Made by a program: the position numbers and the translations under genes. DNA of 32,436 nucleotides from Phallusia fumigata (taxonomy: Eukaryota > Chordata > Ascidiacea > Phlebobranchia > Ascidiidae). Location of the stretch: NCBI GenBank assembly GCA_008931825.1, contig QXVZ01012949.1, forward strand, positions 1,540 through 33,975. The letters are read 5' to 3'. Below, one piece after another: positions 10,901-21,200 of the stretch. Numbering within the stretch: position 1 is the stretch's first letter; each line of letters begins with the position of its first letter. Below the pieces are notes generated by a model. The model saw only the letters and a list, made by a program, of their open reading frames with translations. It did no database searches and was not told the origin of the DNA.

Positions 10901-11089
10901 TGATGGGAAAAATGATTCCATTTGTGTGAGAAGACATTGCGTAAACTTCACATCTAAAGGTTGTTCATCACTGGTTGACGCCTCTTCCATCTCATCATCG
11001 ATAAAAAAGGATTCTAATCCATCGCAATGCAACTTTATGTTAAAGAAAGTCACAGACAATAGTTTGTTTCCTCTTGCAGTTGATAGCAT
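7049..11089 (-). CDS. Unrecognised protein with central hydrophobic segment and TPR-like C-terminus (gene-level span)
   Basis: Eight exons join in frame into about 833 residues: 10618-11089, 9803-10272, 9261-9645, 9075-9119, 8814-8882, 8211-8392, 8078-8093 and 7049-7911. There is a hydrophobic Gly-rich segment around residues 220-245 and a long helical C-terminal region with paired-helix repeats. No catalytic motif or named domain was recognised. TPR-like regions usually bind proteins. An AATAAA signal lies at 7035-7040 (minus), just after the stop. The gene sits between the two copies of the ZP 3' duplication. Confidence 0.7.
8078..8093 (-). CDS. TPR-like gene microexon
   Basis: 16 bp between ACGTAG and a strong donor TTCT|GTAAGT. 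Phase 0 in and phase 1 out supplies DLVHF plus the first base of the next codon, which is exactly what the last exon needs. Confidence 0.45.
8211..8392 (-). CDS. TPR-like gene exon 6
   Basis: Begins VAQKRSASFSLSRVTAMSKQ after acceptor CTACAG and ends LIVFH before GTGACG (a modest donor). It contains PPQVDLLNIDWGFASVRQVP. A stronger acceptor at 8448-8450 extends the open frame by 55 bp (ECIVWYVQSWFETRAAA), but in a phase that does not join exon 5. Both boundaries are tentative. Confidence 0.45.
8814..8882 (-). CDS. TPR-like gene exon 5
   Basis: 69 bp, phase 1-1, acceptor TCAATGGCAG and donor CCAG|GTATCT. It reads SQKTSQEPPSNSIISLRKVF then EDP. Pro/Ser-rich linker character. Confidence 0.55.
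9075..9119 (-). CDS. TPR-like gene exon 4 (small, Lys-rich)
   Basis: 45 bp, phase 1-1, acceptor TTTTACAG and donor AGT|GTAAGT. It reads AKKLVVKSAKHLKKK. Short, but both splice sites are good and the phase fits both neighbours. Confidence 0.55.
9261..9645 (-). CDS. TPR-like gene exon 3
   Basis: 385 bp, phase 0 in and phase 1 out, acceptor GTCATAG and donor AAAG|GTAAGG. It starts CCENTSVTKSSTVSSNRQSA, then a basic stretch (CRKPSRVRRRNKG) and MVGIFIHLQHQLNCTGLFNN. It ends TTTLAQKRKG. The basic cluster could be a localisation signal (inference). Confidence 0.62.
9803..10282 (-). CDS. TPR-like gene exon 2 (hydrophobic segment)
   Basis: Long open exon with donor AAG|GTAACT, phase 0 out. It contains KVKATGMAANLIATGEMFG and the hydrophobic run LCGLGSFITAAIGGSIVLTL, possibly a membrane segment or a buried Gly-rich helix pair. 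The strongest acceptor (TTTTTCAG at 10283-10285) is out of phase with exon 1. An AG 10 bp inside (exon end 10272) joins correctly, so one of the two exon boundaries needs transcript evidence. Confidence 0.65.
10413..10602. mobile_element. Inverted-repeat element in intron 1 of the TPR-like gene
   Basis: GTACTTGTGTGCAAAACATT...TTTCGACAAACGC at the left is the reverse complement, with few mismatches, of GCGTTTGTCGAAACGTAG...CACACAAGTAC at the right. The arms are about 45 bp around a 100-bp core. It directly follows the exon 1 donor and accounts for the open frame running past that donor. Confidence 0.7.
10618..11089 (-). CDS. TPR-like gene exon 1
   Basis: Starts at ATG 11089-11087 (MLSTARGNKLLSVTFFNIKL) in a frame with an alternative TTG just upstream. 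It is acidic near residues 30-45 (DDEMEEASTSDEQ) and ends KPSFDI with donor ATAG|GTACGC, phase 1. The open frame continues about 110 bp beyond the donor, but that part is an arm of an inverted-repeat element, so I end the exon at the donor. Confidence 0.65.
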
Positions 11090-11109
11090 TTTACTCAAAT
11101 TTTAGCTTC

Positions 11110-12734
11110 AACCTAAGTCTTTCAAAACTTGACGCCTGCAACATACTTGGTTTATCAATAACTTGTTAACTACGTTAGTTGCTGCCTTTTGTCTACTGTG
11201 CAACGTTGAGCCTTGAGCGCGAAACCAGTGTTTCGACACTCGATAGACAAATAGATTTTAACAGCGTCGATGACGTTGGACAATGTTTGCCGACAGAGGC
11301 ATGACTCCCATCACGTAGCTTTGATAGCAAACATAAGTCATGGAAAAGCATCATGAGAAATTGTTTTAAAATAATAGTTGGTTTCGGCAAGAAAAAGTCA
11401 TAACCTTCGTTTGAGCCCACTGTCCTGATGGGGAAATAAAATTTGGGTAGTGTGTAATTTTAAATGTACACTTATTTTGTTTTACTATGTCACGTTTAAT
11501 GGTACAGAATAATATTCGTTGTATGTTTTGACTAAAAACATTTGGCAAAGAACGGTTTCTTGCGTTTGTACACACTTTAATTGATTGCACACAGTTTTCA
11601 ATGTAACAACTTTACAAAGTCACTTGTACTTCCGGAAATTGTGGTTGTACACATCAACCCTGCGAGGGCCAAGTTAATAATTTTCTTGTGCAAGAAATCG
11701 CGCAACTTACACCCGTTGTTTGTTTTGTTCCCTCACTAGACCTCACAGGTTTAACTGGGAGCAATTTGCAGGGAGCTTAGTGGTAAAATTGCTGCGACAA
11801 AAGCGTTTGTCAGCCTTTTTGCTCACATTAGAGACAAAACTTATTTCAGAAGATGATGTATTAGATAAATAAATAGTTCCCAAAATCCCAACCTTATTTG
11901 TTTTGCAGCACCTTTAAATGACGCTTTTGTATCGCAAAAAGAACAATCACTTAATTAATTGTTTACGTTTCTTCGCAATAAACATATTCGTTGTTTTAGG
12001 AATGTTTTCGGAAGCAACTGAATGTCTGGTATTTTACAACGAAAGGATCAATTTCAACAAACATTTGTAGCGGTCGTGTGACAAAAACAAAGCACATTTT
12101 TGCAAACCTGCAAATATTTACACGAGCTAATGCAATATCTCCGTTACCATTTGAATCATTTTGTACCTTGCAACATTCTCCACCTGTAAACCACAATATT
12201 AGAGATAGTCATAGTCCTATTTTGTCCAATACTGTGAACGTTCTGAATCATTTCCGAAATTTTACAAATCGTTTGAGCATGAGACCATATCCGTCGTAAT
12301 TCGACCACACTTCAGTGCCTTAGCAGGCTCTAAAATTCGTTAGAAAAAAACGATTTTGTGGCATAAAAAATAGGGTTTTTCGCCTGCTGAAAAGGGAGTT
12401 CTCAAGAAGAGTTCTTAAAATCTATTTTCTGACTCGATTTACTCGCTTCAACGCTGCATAGTTAAGAATAAAACAAAGAAGTTAAAGTTTTTATGCAGAA
12501 ATGTCGTTGACAGAAAGCAAGCTTGGCAAAAGTGACAATGTCTTTTAATAGCAATAGCTCAGAATGTGACTTATGAGGCAAGACTTACCTGATCTCAGAA
12601 AGGAACTTTTGATACTTTGACCAGGAGAGAGCTCCTACAGAGAACGTCCAATCACCCAAGATCAAAAAGTGTCAACCAACGCAGGCCGGACGCTTCGCAC
12701 CATGTGGCAAACCCGCACACTTAACAGAAAAAAA
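11110..12734. other. Intergenic region upstream of the TPR-like gene
   Basis: No gene could be supported. It must hold the promoter of the TPR-like gene, but no TATA box or initiator could be singled out. A possible exon relic lies at about 12131-12185 (minus): GECCKVQNDSNGNGDIALAR between TTTACAG and CGT|GTAAAT. It loosely resembles the ECC and DGNGRG segments of the ZP gene N-terminal region. Confidence 0.35.
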
Positions 12735-12797
12735 TATTAGTGAATTGCTCCAGGCAACCTTGGGCATTGCCAATGGCACCCCAGTTGGGAAACACTG
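12735..12797. mobile_element. hAT-like element end at the duplication boundary
   Basis: GGCACCCCAGTTGGGAAACACTG reads on the minus strand as CAGTGTTTCCCAACTGGGGT, a typical hAT terminus. The partner end was not found. It stops at the left edge of the right-hand segmental duplicate. Confidence 0.5.
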
Positions 12798-13571
12798 TAT
12801 TAAAGACTACAATCGCATTAACATTGCAACACATTTTTATCTTCATCTAACCATTTGGGTGATGACATGCCACATGTATTTTGACTGCCAAATTTAACTC
12901 ATGTTCCCCTCACCATCTGGTTTCTTGTGGTGAAACAAACCTTGAATGAAAAAAAAACAGTCAAATATATAATTTTATGTCTTGTTTGTAAGTAGACCTA
13001 AACCATTTTTTGTGAAAAAGTGTACTTGAATGGTATTTTATGCAAAACTGTTTTAAATTGCAATTGTCTTTCACATCTTTTCTCATGCTTCGTTGTTCAA
13101 AACACTTTATACATCAAATCTGCCTAAAACATCAAAGAAAAACGTTGCCCACTTGGATTCAAAATATTATAAATATGTTTTAATTGCAAAACAAAATTGA
13201 CGCTGTTAATATAATTCTTATTTCACAAAATCACTTACTTCTCTCCTAGTAGCTCTGTCACCTCGAAACATGAAAAATTTTTGGGGTTTTTATTCTGCTT
13301 CGACTACTTGCATTTTTGCTGTACAAAAATTTCTCAATTAAATAAAGAAAACATAAAGGGGTGGCTTTTACTATATTGCAGACTAAACAGAATATAGATT
13401 TTCATTATTTTATTTTACGAATAATTTTACATTGGGTTCCATGGTTACCAAACCCTTTATAGCATCGTGAGTATTCATGCCTAGCGCCTTTGGATTCCCT
13501 TCGCACCAGAGTTAGACAGTTGGCGTGTTAATTGCTTGGAAGAGTAAGAAGGTCTGTGTTACCAACGAATT

Positions 13572-13808
13572 GTGCAGATAATCCACACTAAGCTATCGAA
13601 TTTGTTTCACACAGACATTGAAAATATATATATTTTTGGGTCTAGCAGGGTAACTACTGGGGCTTTTGGATCAAACAAAACTGATGACACTCCCTCACAA
13701 TTGTATCTACCAACTGTTAATGTTTCCAAAGCAGTTAAATATTTTATCCAAAAAATACATGGAAAAACTAAAAATATGTCAGAAAATATTCGAAAATGCC
13801 TAAATTAA
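13572..13808 (+). other. Open frame conserved between the duplicated copies (right)
   Basis: 78 codons matching the end of the 1831-2163 frame, with the same stop. The upstream part is closed by an indel. Probably a chance or relic frame. Confidence 0.25.
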
Positions 13809-14109
13809 ATAATTGCATTTGAACAACAAACTGGCCATGGCAGTATAGGCAAAATATATATTCCATATACTCGTACTGTACATTTCTACAAGCATTCAAA
13901 CTTCAAGCATTTGAATAGTTCAATTGGTGCAACAGTATATTTTGTAGTTTTAAAGTTAACATAAATTTAAATAGATCACCATTTGGGGCATTAAATGATT
14001 CACATTCAACTTGGAAGAGTCCGGCTTTTTTTTAATCAAGCTTCTCAACACAGTTGTTTATTTGCTCAATAGATTGTCGGATGTTTTGCCCTTCTGACTG
14101 TTTCCATTG

Positions 14110-14431
14110 ACAAATGCTATGAAAAAATTAACAACAACATAACAAAAACGCAGTAATCTAAAGTTCCACAATAGTTAAACTCAACAAAACATATACTTAC
14201 TATGTTATACACCCATTCTGTTCTAATGATGACGGATCTTCTGTAAATTTATTTGGCGATATTGCGCAATTTATAACTCAATAGCTATGAAGAATTTAAT
14301 TTCTCTGCTTAAGCCTTGACCTTGACAATAAACTGAACTCACTTCGAAGTTTCGGTTTTGCCACACATGGCTAAATCCAAAGTCCCGCGTAATAGGGGCT
14401 TTCCCTTATGTCACACAAACCACAAAAATCT
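14110..14431. repeat. Dispersed repeat R1, copy in the right duplicate
   Basis: Equivalent of 2470-2786, inherited with the segmental duplication. Confidence 0.7.
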
Positions 14432-14656
14432 TTACTTTAACAAAAAAGACTTGGTTGATAACGTGGGGGAAAAACATGCCATGTAGATTTTTTTAAATAG
14501 CTGACAATGGCTAATACGTGTTCAGTGGTAACCTAACTTTAAGGCAAATATTCGACAGCATTAGGTTGCGCTGATTAAAAAGTTGGGGCTGCCATAAGGC
14601 GACTTTACCCAATCACAGACACTACGTACTATGTAGTCTATGTAGTATATTTGACC

Positions 14657-15012
14657 TAAAACTGTTAAAAATAGTTTTTAATCGACATTCACTTCCAAAG
14701 AACTTACAAAAGCACAAACATAAAGATAAGAGTGCTCGAAAAGCGATAAAAATAATTGCAATTACACAGACGTGCAGATATGCGCCGAACTTCGTTACAC
14801 TCGCCCCTAATTCTCAAGTCGTAAAAAGTTTGNTAATACTGTTAAAAATAGTTTTTAATCGACATTCACTTCCAAAGAACTTACAAAGGCACAAACATAA
14901 AGATAAGAGTGCTCGAAAAGCGATAAAAATAATTGCAAATTACATAGACTTGCAGATATGCGCCGAACTTCATACCACTTGTCCTCTAATTCTCAAACAG
15001 TAAAAAGTTTGT
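14657..15012. repeat. Direct duplication flanking a single N (position 14833)
   Basis: About 175 bp before the N (AACTGTTAAAAATAGTTTTT...GTAAAAAGTTTG) are repeated after it with scattered differences. It lies just 3' of the ZP stop codon and is probably another contig or haplotype overlap. It inflates the apparent 3' flank. Confidence 0.75.
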
Positions 15013-15106
15013 TATAAATGTTTTACATGTAACAAAATTATACCACTCAGGTCAATAGGTGAGGGCCCAAACAAGAAAAAAATTAGTTCATGGTCCCAAA
15101 ACACAT

Positions 15107-15267
15107 TTAACGCTTGCGATAAAAAACGATGGAAAACGCTAGAAATAACGACACGAGAAAACATAGAAACAATACGCATACAACAATTGTCATTAGGGGA
15201 GATGTGGAAATTGTGTCAATGCCTGAGTAATCTGCAGCAATTGATCTTGAATGTCTTGAACCCGATC
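15107..15267 (-). CDS. ZP gene last coding exon: transmembrane anchor and stop
   Basis: 161 bp, phase 1 in, acceptor TTTCTAG, ending CGT TAA. After a Ser-rich stretch it encodes MTIVVCVLFLCFLVSLFL then AFSIVFYRKR, a 20-plus residue hydrophobic helix with a basic stop-transfer tail. This is the expected C-terminus of a ZP precursor. The duplicated copy at 3058-3227 has lost this helix. Confidence 0.85.
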
Positions 15268-18200
15268 CTAGAAAGCAAAAAAAGTTGAATTAAGCTAAAA
15301 AGGTATTAGCACTCCTAAAATGTTTGTCCTCAATAGTAAATTTATGAAATTCCTTTTTAACGCAAAAGTGTCACTATAAGCCGATGAACTTAATGAAACG
15401 TACCAGTCATTAGGAAGATTTCCAGTGGACCAGCGGACACCATTTTATCTGGGTCAAACTTCAACCGCGAGATGTCAGTAGAGAGGTTCACAGCAGCGTT
15501 TCCATCTTCCATTGGAGGAACTGTTTTTACCACTGCTGTAAAAGGCTTTCCACTTTGTCGAACGGCCTGTCGAGTTTGTGAGTTTCCACGTTTTTGAGCA
15601 ATCTGAAAAGTTGAACGTTGTGCGTATCATACTTAGCAACTAAAAAAGCACATTTTTTGTTTGTTTGTTTGTTTGTCTGTTTCATTTTTATTTCGATTTT
15701 TTAACATAATTTTTAAATGGTGGCTTCAGTTTGGGCATTGGGTTCTACTGTGTTGCCCAATGCCGCTTACGTTTTTTGCTCAATACAAGCGATCTAGACA
15801 GGAATAGAACTCACAACCTTGCGAGCACAAGGCAGTCTCGCAAACAACTCCGAAGCAGAAATGACAAACCGATTCGTTGCACGATTACAAGGGGCGCATT
15901 GACACCCAATGATATCAAAAGAATAGAACCTTGTTGCCTTCAGCAACCAATATCAATGCAAATTCAGAAGTTTCATTTGAGTGAATAAAGTAGATTTTGC
16001 ATTCTTTTTTATCTCATCTCCGCTATAACTGCAATATGCGTCTATACTGTCTTCGGACATCAATTGAAAATTTATATAATCGCCAAATATGTTCATTTTA
16101 CCGTACAAAGGGCTAAAAGTGGAAAGGCCAAAGTTTGTGTTGCGCATCAAAATATAAAAAAATTCCACATAGGGCGCTGCTTGTTGGAGCTTGTACTAAA
16201 AAAACGGTAACGACGCACTTAAACTTACTATATTTGAAATGTGTCTGCTGCCACACATAGAAACATTTATCACAATGACCTCAATGAATCGACTGTTAAA
16301 GGTATACCTTTTGGCAAATTTTGAGGCCAAATACGTACTTGTTGTTTGTGGAAAGCAGCACTTGCTTCGTTTCGAAGTGTAGCAGCACGGTTAAGGTGTG
16401 TGCTTCTGGCAGTCAAACTGCGCTTTCCTCGTCTTGACGAACATTGAGGTATACACGATGAGTCAGTTTCACCATCACAAACACTCACCTGCGAATGTGT
16501 CAATAATAAAAGTAGCGTTAAATCGCGGTTGTAAGCATTGCAATGCGCGTAATATTACCAATTATTACAAAAGAATGTTTAAACATATTACAGCATAAAA
16601 AAAATTCCGTTTTGGAAATTTAAAAATAAAAATACCTCTCCTAAACACTTAAGGACTCATTCAAACTGTATATTTAAGTATTTCATACATTCCGAAATGT
16701 GTATAGCTGCAACGGCAAGTAAACATTACAAGCTCTTTTTACTTTTTTGACAAAATGAACCACAGACAAAGATTTTGTGCTTAAACTTTTACCATTTACC
16801 GTGCAATGAATGAACACGTTTTCTGCCACAAGGTCGCGCCCAGTCCAACCGAAAATTCGAACAGAAAATCGTCCTGACCTTGATTCTCCGTTGGACAGAA
16901 CAGTGACGAATGGGCTTACAGGACATCTGCAGAAAAGTTGTTAGTTTAGACCAGCGATACTGTGAAAAACTGATTTTGGGGCTGACAGGATAACGATTTT
17001 AGCGTCACCCATTGGCGTATCTATGGGGTAAAAAAGGAGCCACCCCCCCCCCCAAATTTCCAAATTGAACATCCAAGTAGGGGACTCCTGGAAAAGTCTC
17101 GTACAATAAGGTAGGTTACCCCTGCAATATTTATTTTGTTTTCTAGGAACTAAAGATGCCGAACAGGCGAAAACGTACCACTGGCAGATTCCGTCTCGCG
17201 CTTTGGGGGCTAATTTCCCCTACTAACCCGAGTTTGACTTTGCTCCTACAAACTCGAAACTTTAACCCAAGTTGGGCAGCAAATTTTCACTACTTAATTC
17301 GCACTCACTTTTCGCGGAAAAGATACGTCAGTGGTTCTCTTGTGCTCTGCGATGACGTCACGAAGCAATTGTCCATCACCAGCACTGCGTCATCGGACGG
17401 AAGCAAGTCACGTGATCGTAGGTCAACCGACACGAAGACGACCTCCCCCTCAGCGAGACTGACCAGCGATGACCCCTGAGTGGGGAGAAGGGGCCGCTGG
17501 TAGGTGGAGTCCCGAAATAGCGAAATGTCGACGTCGAAAATTCCGCTTGCTGTGACGAGTTCGATTTCACTGAAAGTCAAATGTGTGTCGGTGGAAATTT
17601 TGATGTGAAATTCGTATTCTGTTAATACGTTGACACTTTGGTTGTTATAAGTTATGGTTTGTGACGCCTGTCCCTGCACTGCACTGATATTCGCTTGTTG
17701 AATATACAAGCACAGGAAGGCTTAGTGTTAGTCTTTTGTTGAATAAATAGGTTTATTCCGAAAGCCTAAATAAAAAAACAAAACTGCCAGAGAACCTGCA
17801 TATACTAAGTACATTTTTTTGCAAACGTTTCGACAATCACTGTTGTCATCATCAATGCTTAATGTACTAGTCTAATATGTTATTGACGGTCTCGTTTTTC
17901 TGCAACTTGTGTTCCTAATTCTGAAAGGTAATTCAGTTTGGGGACACTGACATCGTTAGATCAAGATGGTTCAATTAACAACAGTTTATCATCCACCGCT
18001 GAAAGAATAGGTTTTTGCCACTTGTATCCAATTCAAGATATTCGAATTTATCCTCAGTTTTACAATTATTTTTTACGTAACTTACCGCTTGTAAGATTCA
18101 ATAGACAAAGGACCATCCGCTGCAGCTGCTGAAGATGCGACAACATCACGCTGGTAGACACAAGTAAAGTCAACCAGAATGACGGTGGAACGAATTCTTT

Positions 18201-21200
18201 TGTCGTCCGCTTGCCATATCACCCTGTTCCTGATTCTGTACTCGTCCGGTGTAACCTAGACAAGGTGAATCGACGTGAAATGAAGTGAGAGTAACCAATA
18301 AAGTAAAGAGGGACGATATGAAGGTATAAACGAGAAAAATAATAGCGAAAAACAAAAAGTGAAAAAAAAGACTACAAAATTAAGAACAATATTTCAAAAG
18401 AAAAAGAAAACTTGAACGAGAAATAGTTAGAATTTTCAACCAAAACAAACAGCAAAACTGTGAACATGAAGAAATGAGAAAGACAAGAGCAAAACTGAAG
18501 ACCAGTGAGAGATTGTAAAAATAAAAAGAGAAAAAAGAACGTTGTATTGCAAACGTTTCGATAATCGTGGTTTTAAGCATCTCGTCATTATGCAATAATC
18601 ATGACTCAACAGCAATTGTCGAAACCTTTGCAATAAAATTTAATCACAACATACCAGTTATCTGGCAAAAAAGTGAAAAAAGGGGGTAAGAAAAACCCAC
18701 AACTTCACCGACTTACCTCCATCGTCGATCCACAGGATGCATCGATAGGCGAAGGGACAATCACTAAATACCAATCTGTTGTATTGAAATAATCGATGTA
18801 GGACACACAGTCGGGCGAATCACGTGATGTCAAGCTGACGTAAGAGGGATCTTCGCTGATGAGACCCTCGTCTGACACCACGCGGCGATCAAAGCCGACT
18901 ATGATACTTTCCGAGCCACATATCAGGTCTGGCCCAGCTGAGAAAACAATGCATAGGGGTTTGAGATCAAGTTAAGAGAGTTTATTGTAGAAAGAGATTG
19001 AAAAAGTTATTTTTACTATCAGGCATTCTCAGTTAGAATGTGGTTTCAACAAGGGAAATGTAAAGATTGCTATATGCTAACGGTTTGAAAAGACAAGAGA
19101 AAAGCATGAAGTATTTCGAGATTTTTTGTTAGTACTAGATAAGACAAGCCGAAACCCGACCGGTTTTAAAAAAAATAGATCTGGGTGAAGCCAAGTAGTG
19201 AAAATTAATAAACAGCACTTGGGTATTTTTATTTCTCATTTTTCGCTTTAGAAAATGAAAATGCGGCAAAGAGCAAAACGTACATTTGAAAAAATATCTT
19301 CCTGCCCGCCATTGTTAAACTTGATAATTTTGTTCCTTTAACTTTCTCTTGCTTTTTGACGCTTTGCGTTTTAAAATGCGTTTAAATTGATGTAACATGC
19401 GCTATAAGCAACCAGAATCAGAATAACTTCTAAAAATCGTGTTTTTGACGGTAAAGTTTCCAAAAAAACGGAAGCTGTTGTAAAAAAAGACATTACCCCA
19501 GTAGCATAACACTGACCATATTCACAATGCTTTCCCATCCAACCAGGTCTGCAGATGCAGTTGTACAGCCTTGTGAGGTAGAAATTACGTCTGCACTCTC
19601 CTCCGTTTTGACACGGGTTGGGGGTGCACTCGTCGATACAGTCGCTGACGTCACAGGCGGAGGTTTCGACGGCGACGCCCGTGCAAGTGTCAGCAAAGTC
19701 GCCCAGGCAATCACGTGACCTTGTCCATGTACCGGTTCCTGAAAAGTAATGAATGTCATATGTTTTGGTATTGCTTCCACGATTGTGGTACTGGTTTAGA
19801 TTATTACAGCGTGACAAGATTTGCGTCCATTTTAAGCTTTTGGACCGTTTTAAAGTCTGCCTTTCAGATAAAGCTGTTTAGGGCGCATGTAATGTTTGAG
19901 AAATACCTTTCATACCAGGAAAAGCAAATTGGCAGTTGAATACTATTCAAACCAGAGCAGAAACATACTTTGTTTAAAAAAATCGTTGAATGTTGACATG
20001 ACAAATGGTGCTACAATGGTTAACAGGCAGCAAACAGTTGTTGCACTGAAACAATTTCCTTTCAAACTGCGTAATAACACTCACATGGTTATTACTCACA
20101 AGTTTTTGTGCGGTTAAAGCAAATGCATTTTTCTGTAAAATTTCTGCATGCATTTTAAAACGCTATTTTTTGCCATATTTGGTATAAAACGACAACATTT
20201 CAAACTTACCACAAGATTTACTGCAGGCTCCCCAATTTGACCAAGAATTCCAGGATCCACAGCGCCCTCTAGTGCATTTTTCAGATTCCGATCCGGAACC
20301 AGCAGTAAGGCACATGTTCGGGAAATTCCCGAAACAATCCCTCTCTCTCGTGCGGGTTCCCTCGTCACAGGTCGCTGAACACGGCGACCACGCCCCCCAA
20401 TCTAGCCAATAGGAGCACTGACCCAGTGAGCAGTTTTGACTTTCGGTGCCTTCAAAGAATCCTAGTATGCTTCGTCGAATCTAAAATTAAGATGAGAGTG
20501 GTAGGTTAGTATGGTTGGTCTCATCGCATATTAAATTTTCATTTAAAGTTAAAAAACTCGAAAAATTAGGTGCCTATGAATAAAATCAACATTGCTTATC
20601 TCGAATCTCCCAACATTTTCGGATTTACAGCAAGCATTGTCAAGCACGAAAGCCTTTATGTTAAAGTTAGTGTTGATATTTTTACAACTTTTTCTGCATT
20701 TTTCTTATCGAACTAATTTACTATAATGTCCTAAAATTTTGTTGAACACCTTTTTACGCCAAAATTTGCTTTTTAAACATGTTTTAACAAAAGACTTGGC
20801 AAGGATGGTAGTACGGGACGGTACGTAGCAAAAATCAATAAAATGTAAGGTACGATGGTACGATACGCCCTTTGTAACAAGATATGTGGCACGCACAATT
20901 CAACACGTACCGTACTGCCATCCTTGACATCTGGTAGAAATTACTTGCATGTCCAGCAAATGCATTTGATTTACATTTACTCACAAAACAAGACAAAAAA
21001 CATAACTATCCAATCCGGAATCACAACTTACAACAACGTTTCTTCCGTTTGCTGGGTTGGGATCTTCGGCTCCGATGTCACAAATTTCAACATTGTTTGC
21101 CCCACATCGCCTTGTCCTTGTTGTCACCCCCTCGTCACATGACTCTGAACACTGACCCCACTGGGACCAGCCGGACCACCTGGGGCAGGGGGTCACATCC

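Larger units (their letters stand above)
12800..16298. repeat. Segmental duplication, right (parental) copy
   Basis: Counterpart of 1110-4366. It holds the functional last two exons of the ZP gene, so it is likely the parental copy. Its left edge abuts a hAT-like transposon end at 12797. Its right edge lies inside a ZP intron. Differences between copies include the anchor-deleting gap and about 85 bp near 15687 that are present only in the left copy (about 3650-3745). Confidence 0.85.

Noticed and set aside
12583..12720. U1 snRNA-like sequence: ACTTACCTGA at the start and ATGTGGCAAACCCG about 120 bp later.
   Set aside because: No U1-70K loop, no Sm site and wrong spacing. ACTTACCTG is also just the reverse complement of a consensus splice donor.
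17156..17479. 107-codon plus-strand open frame.
   Set aside because: It lies opposite the ZP-C exon and intron; the minus frame has clear ZP signatures and splice sites.
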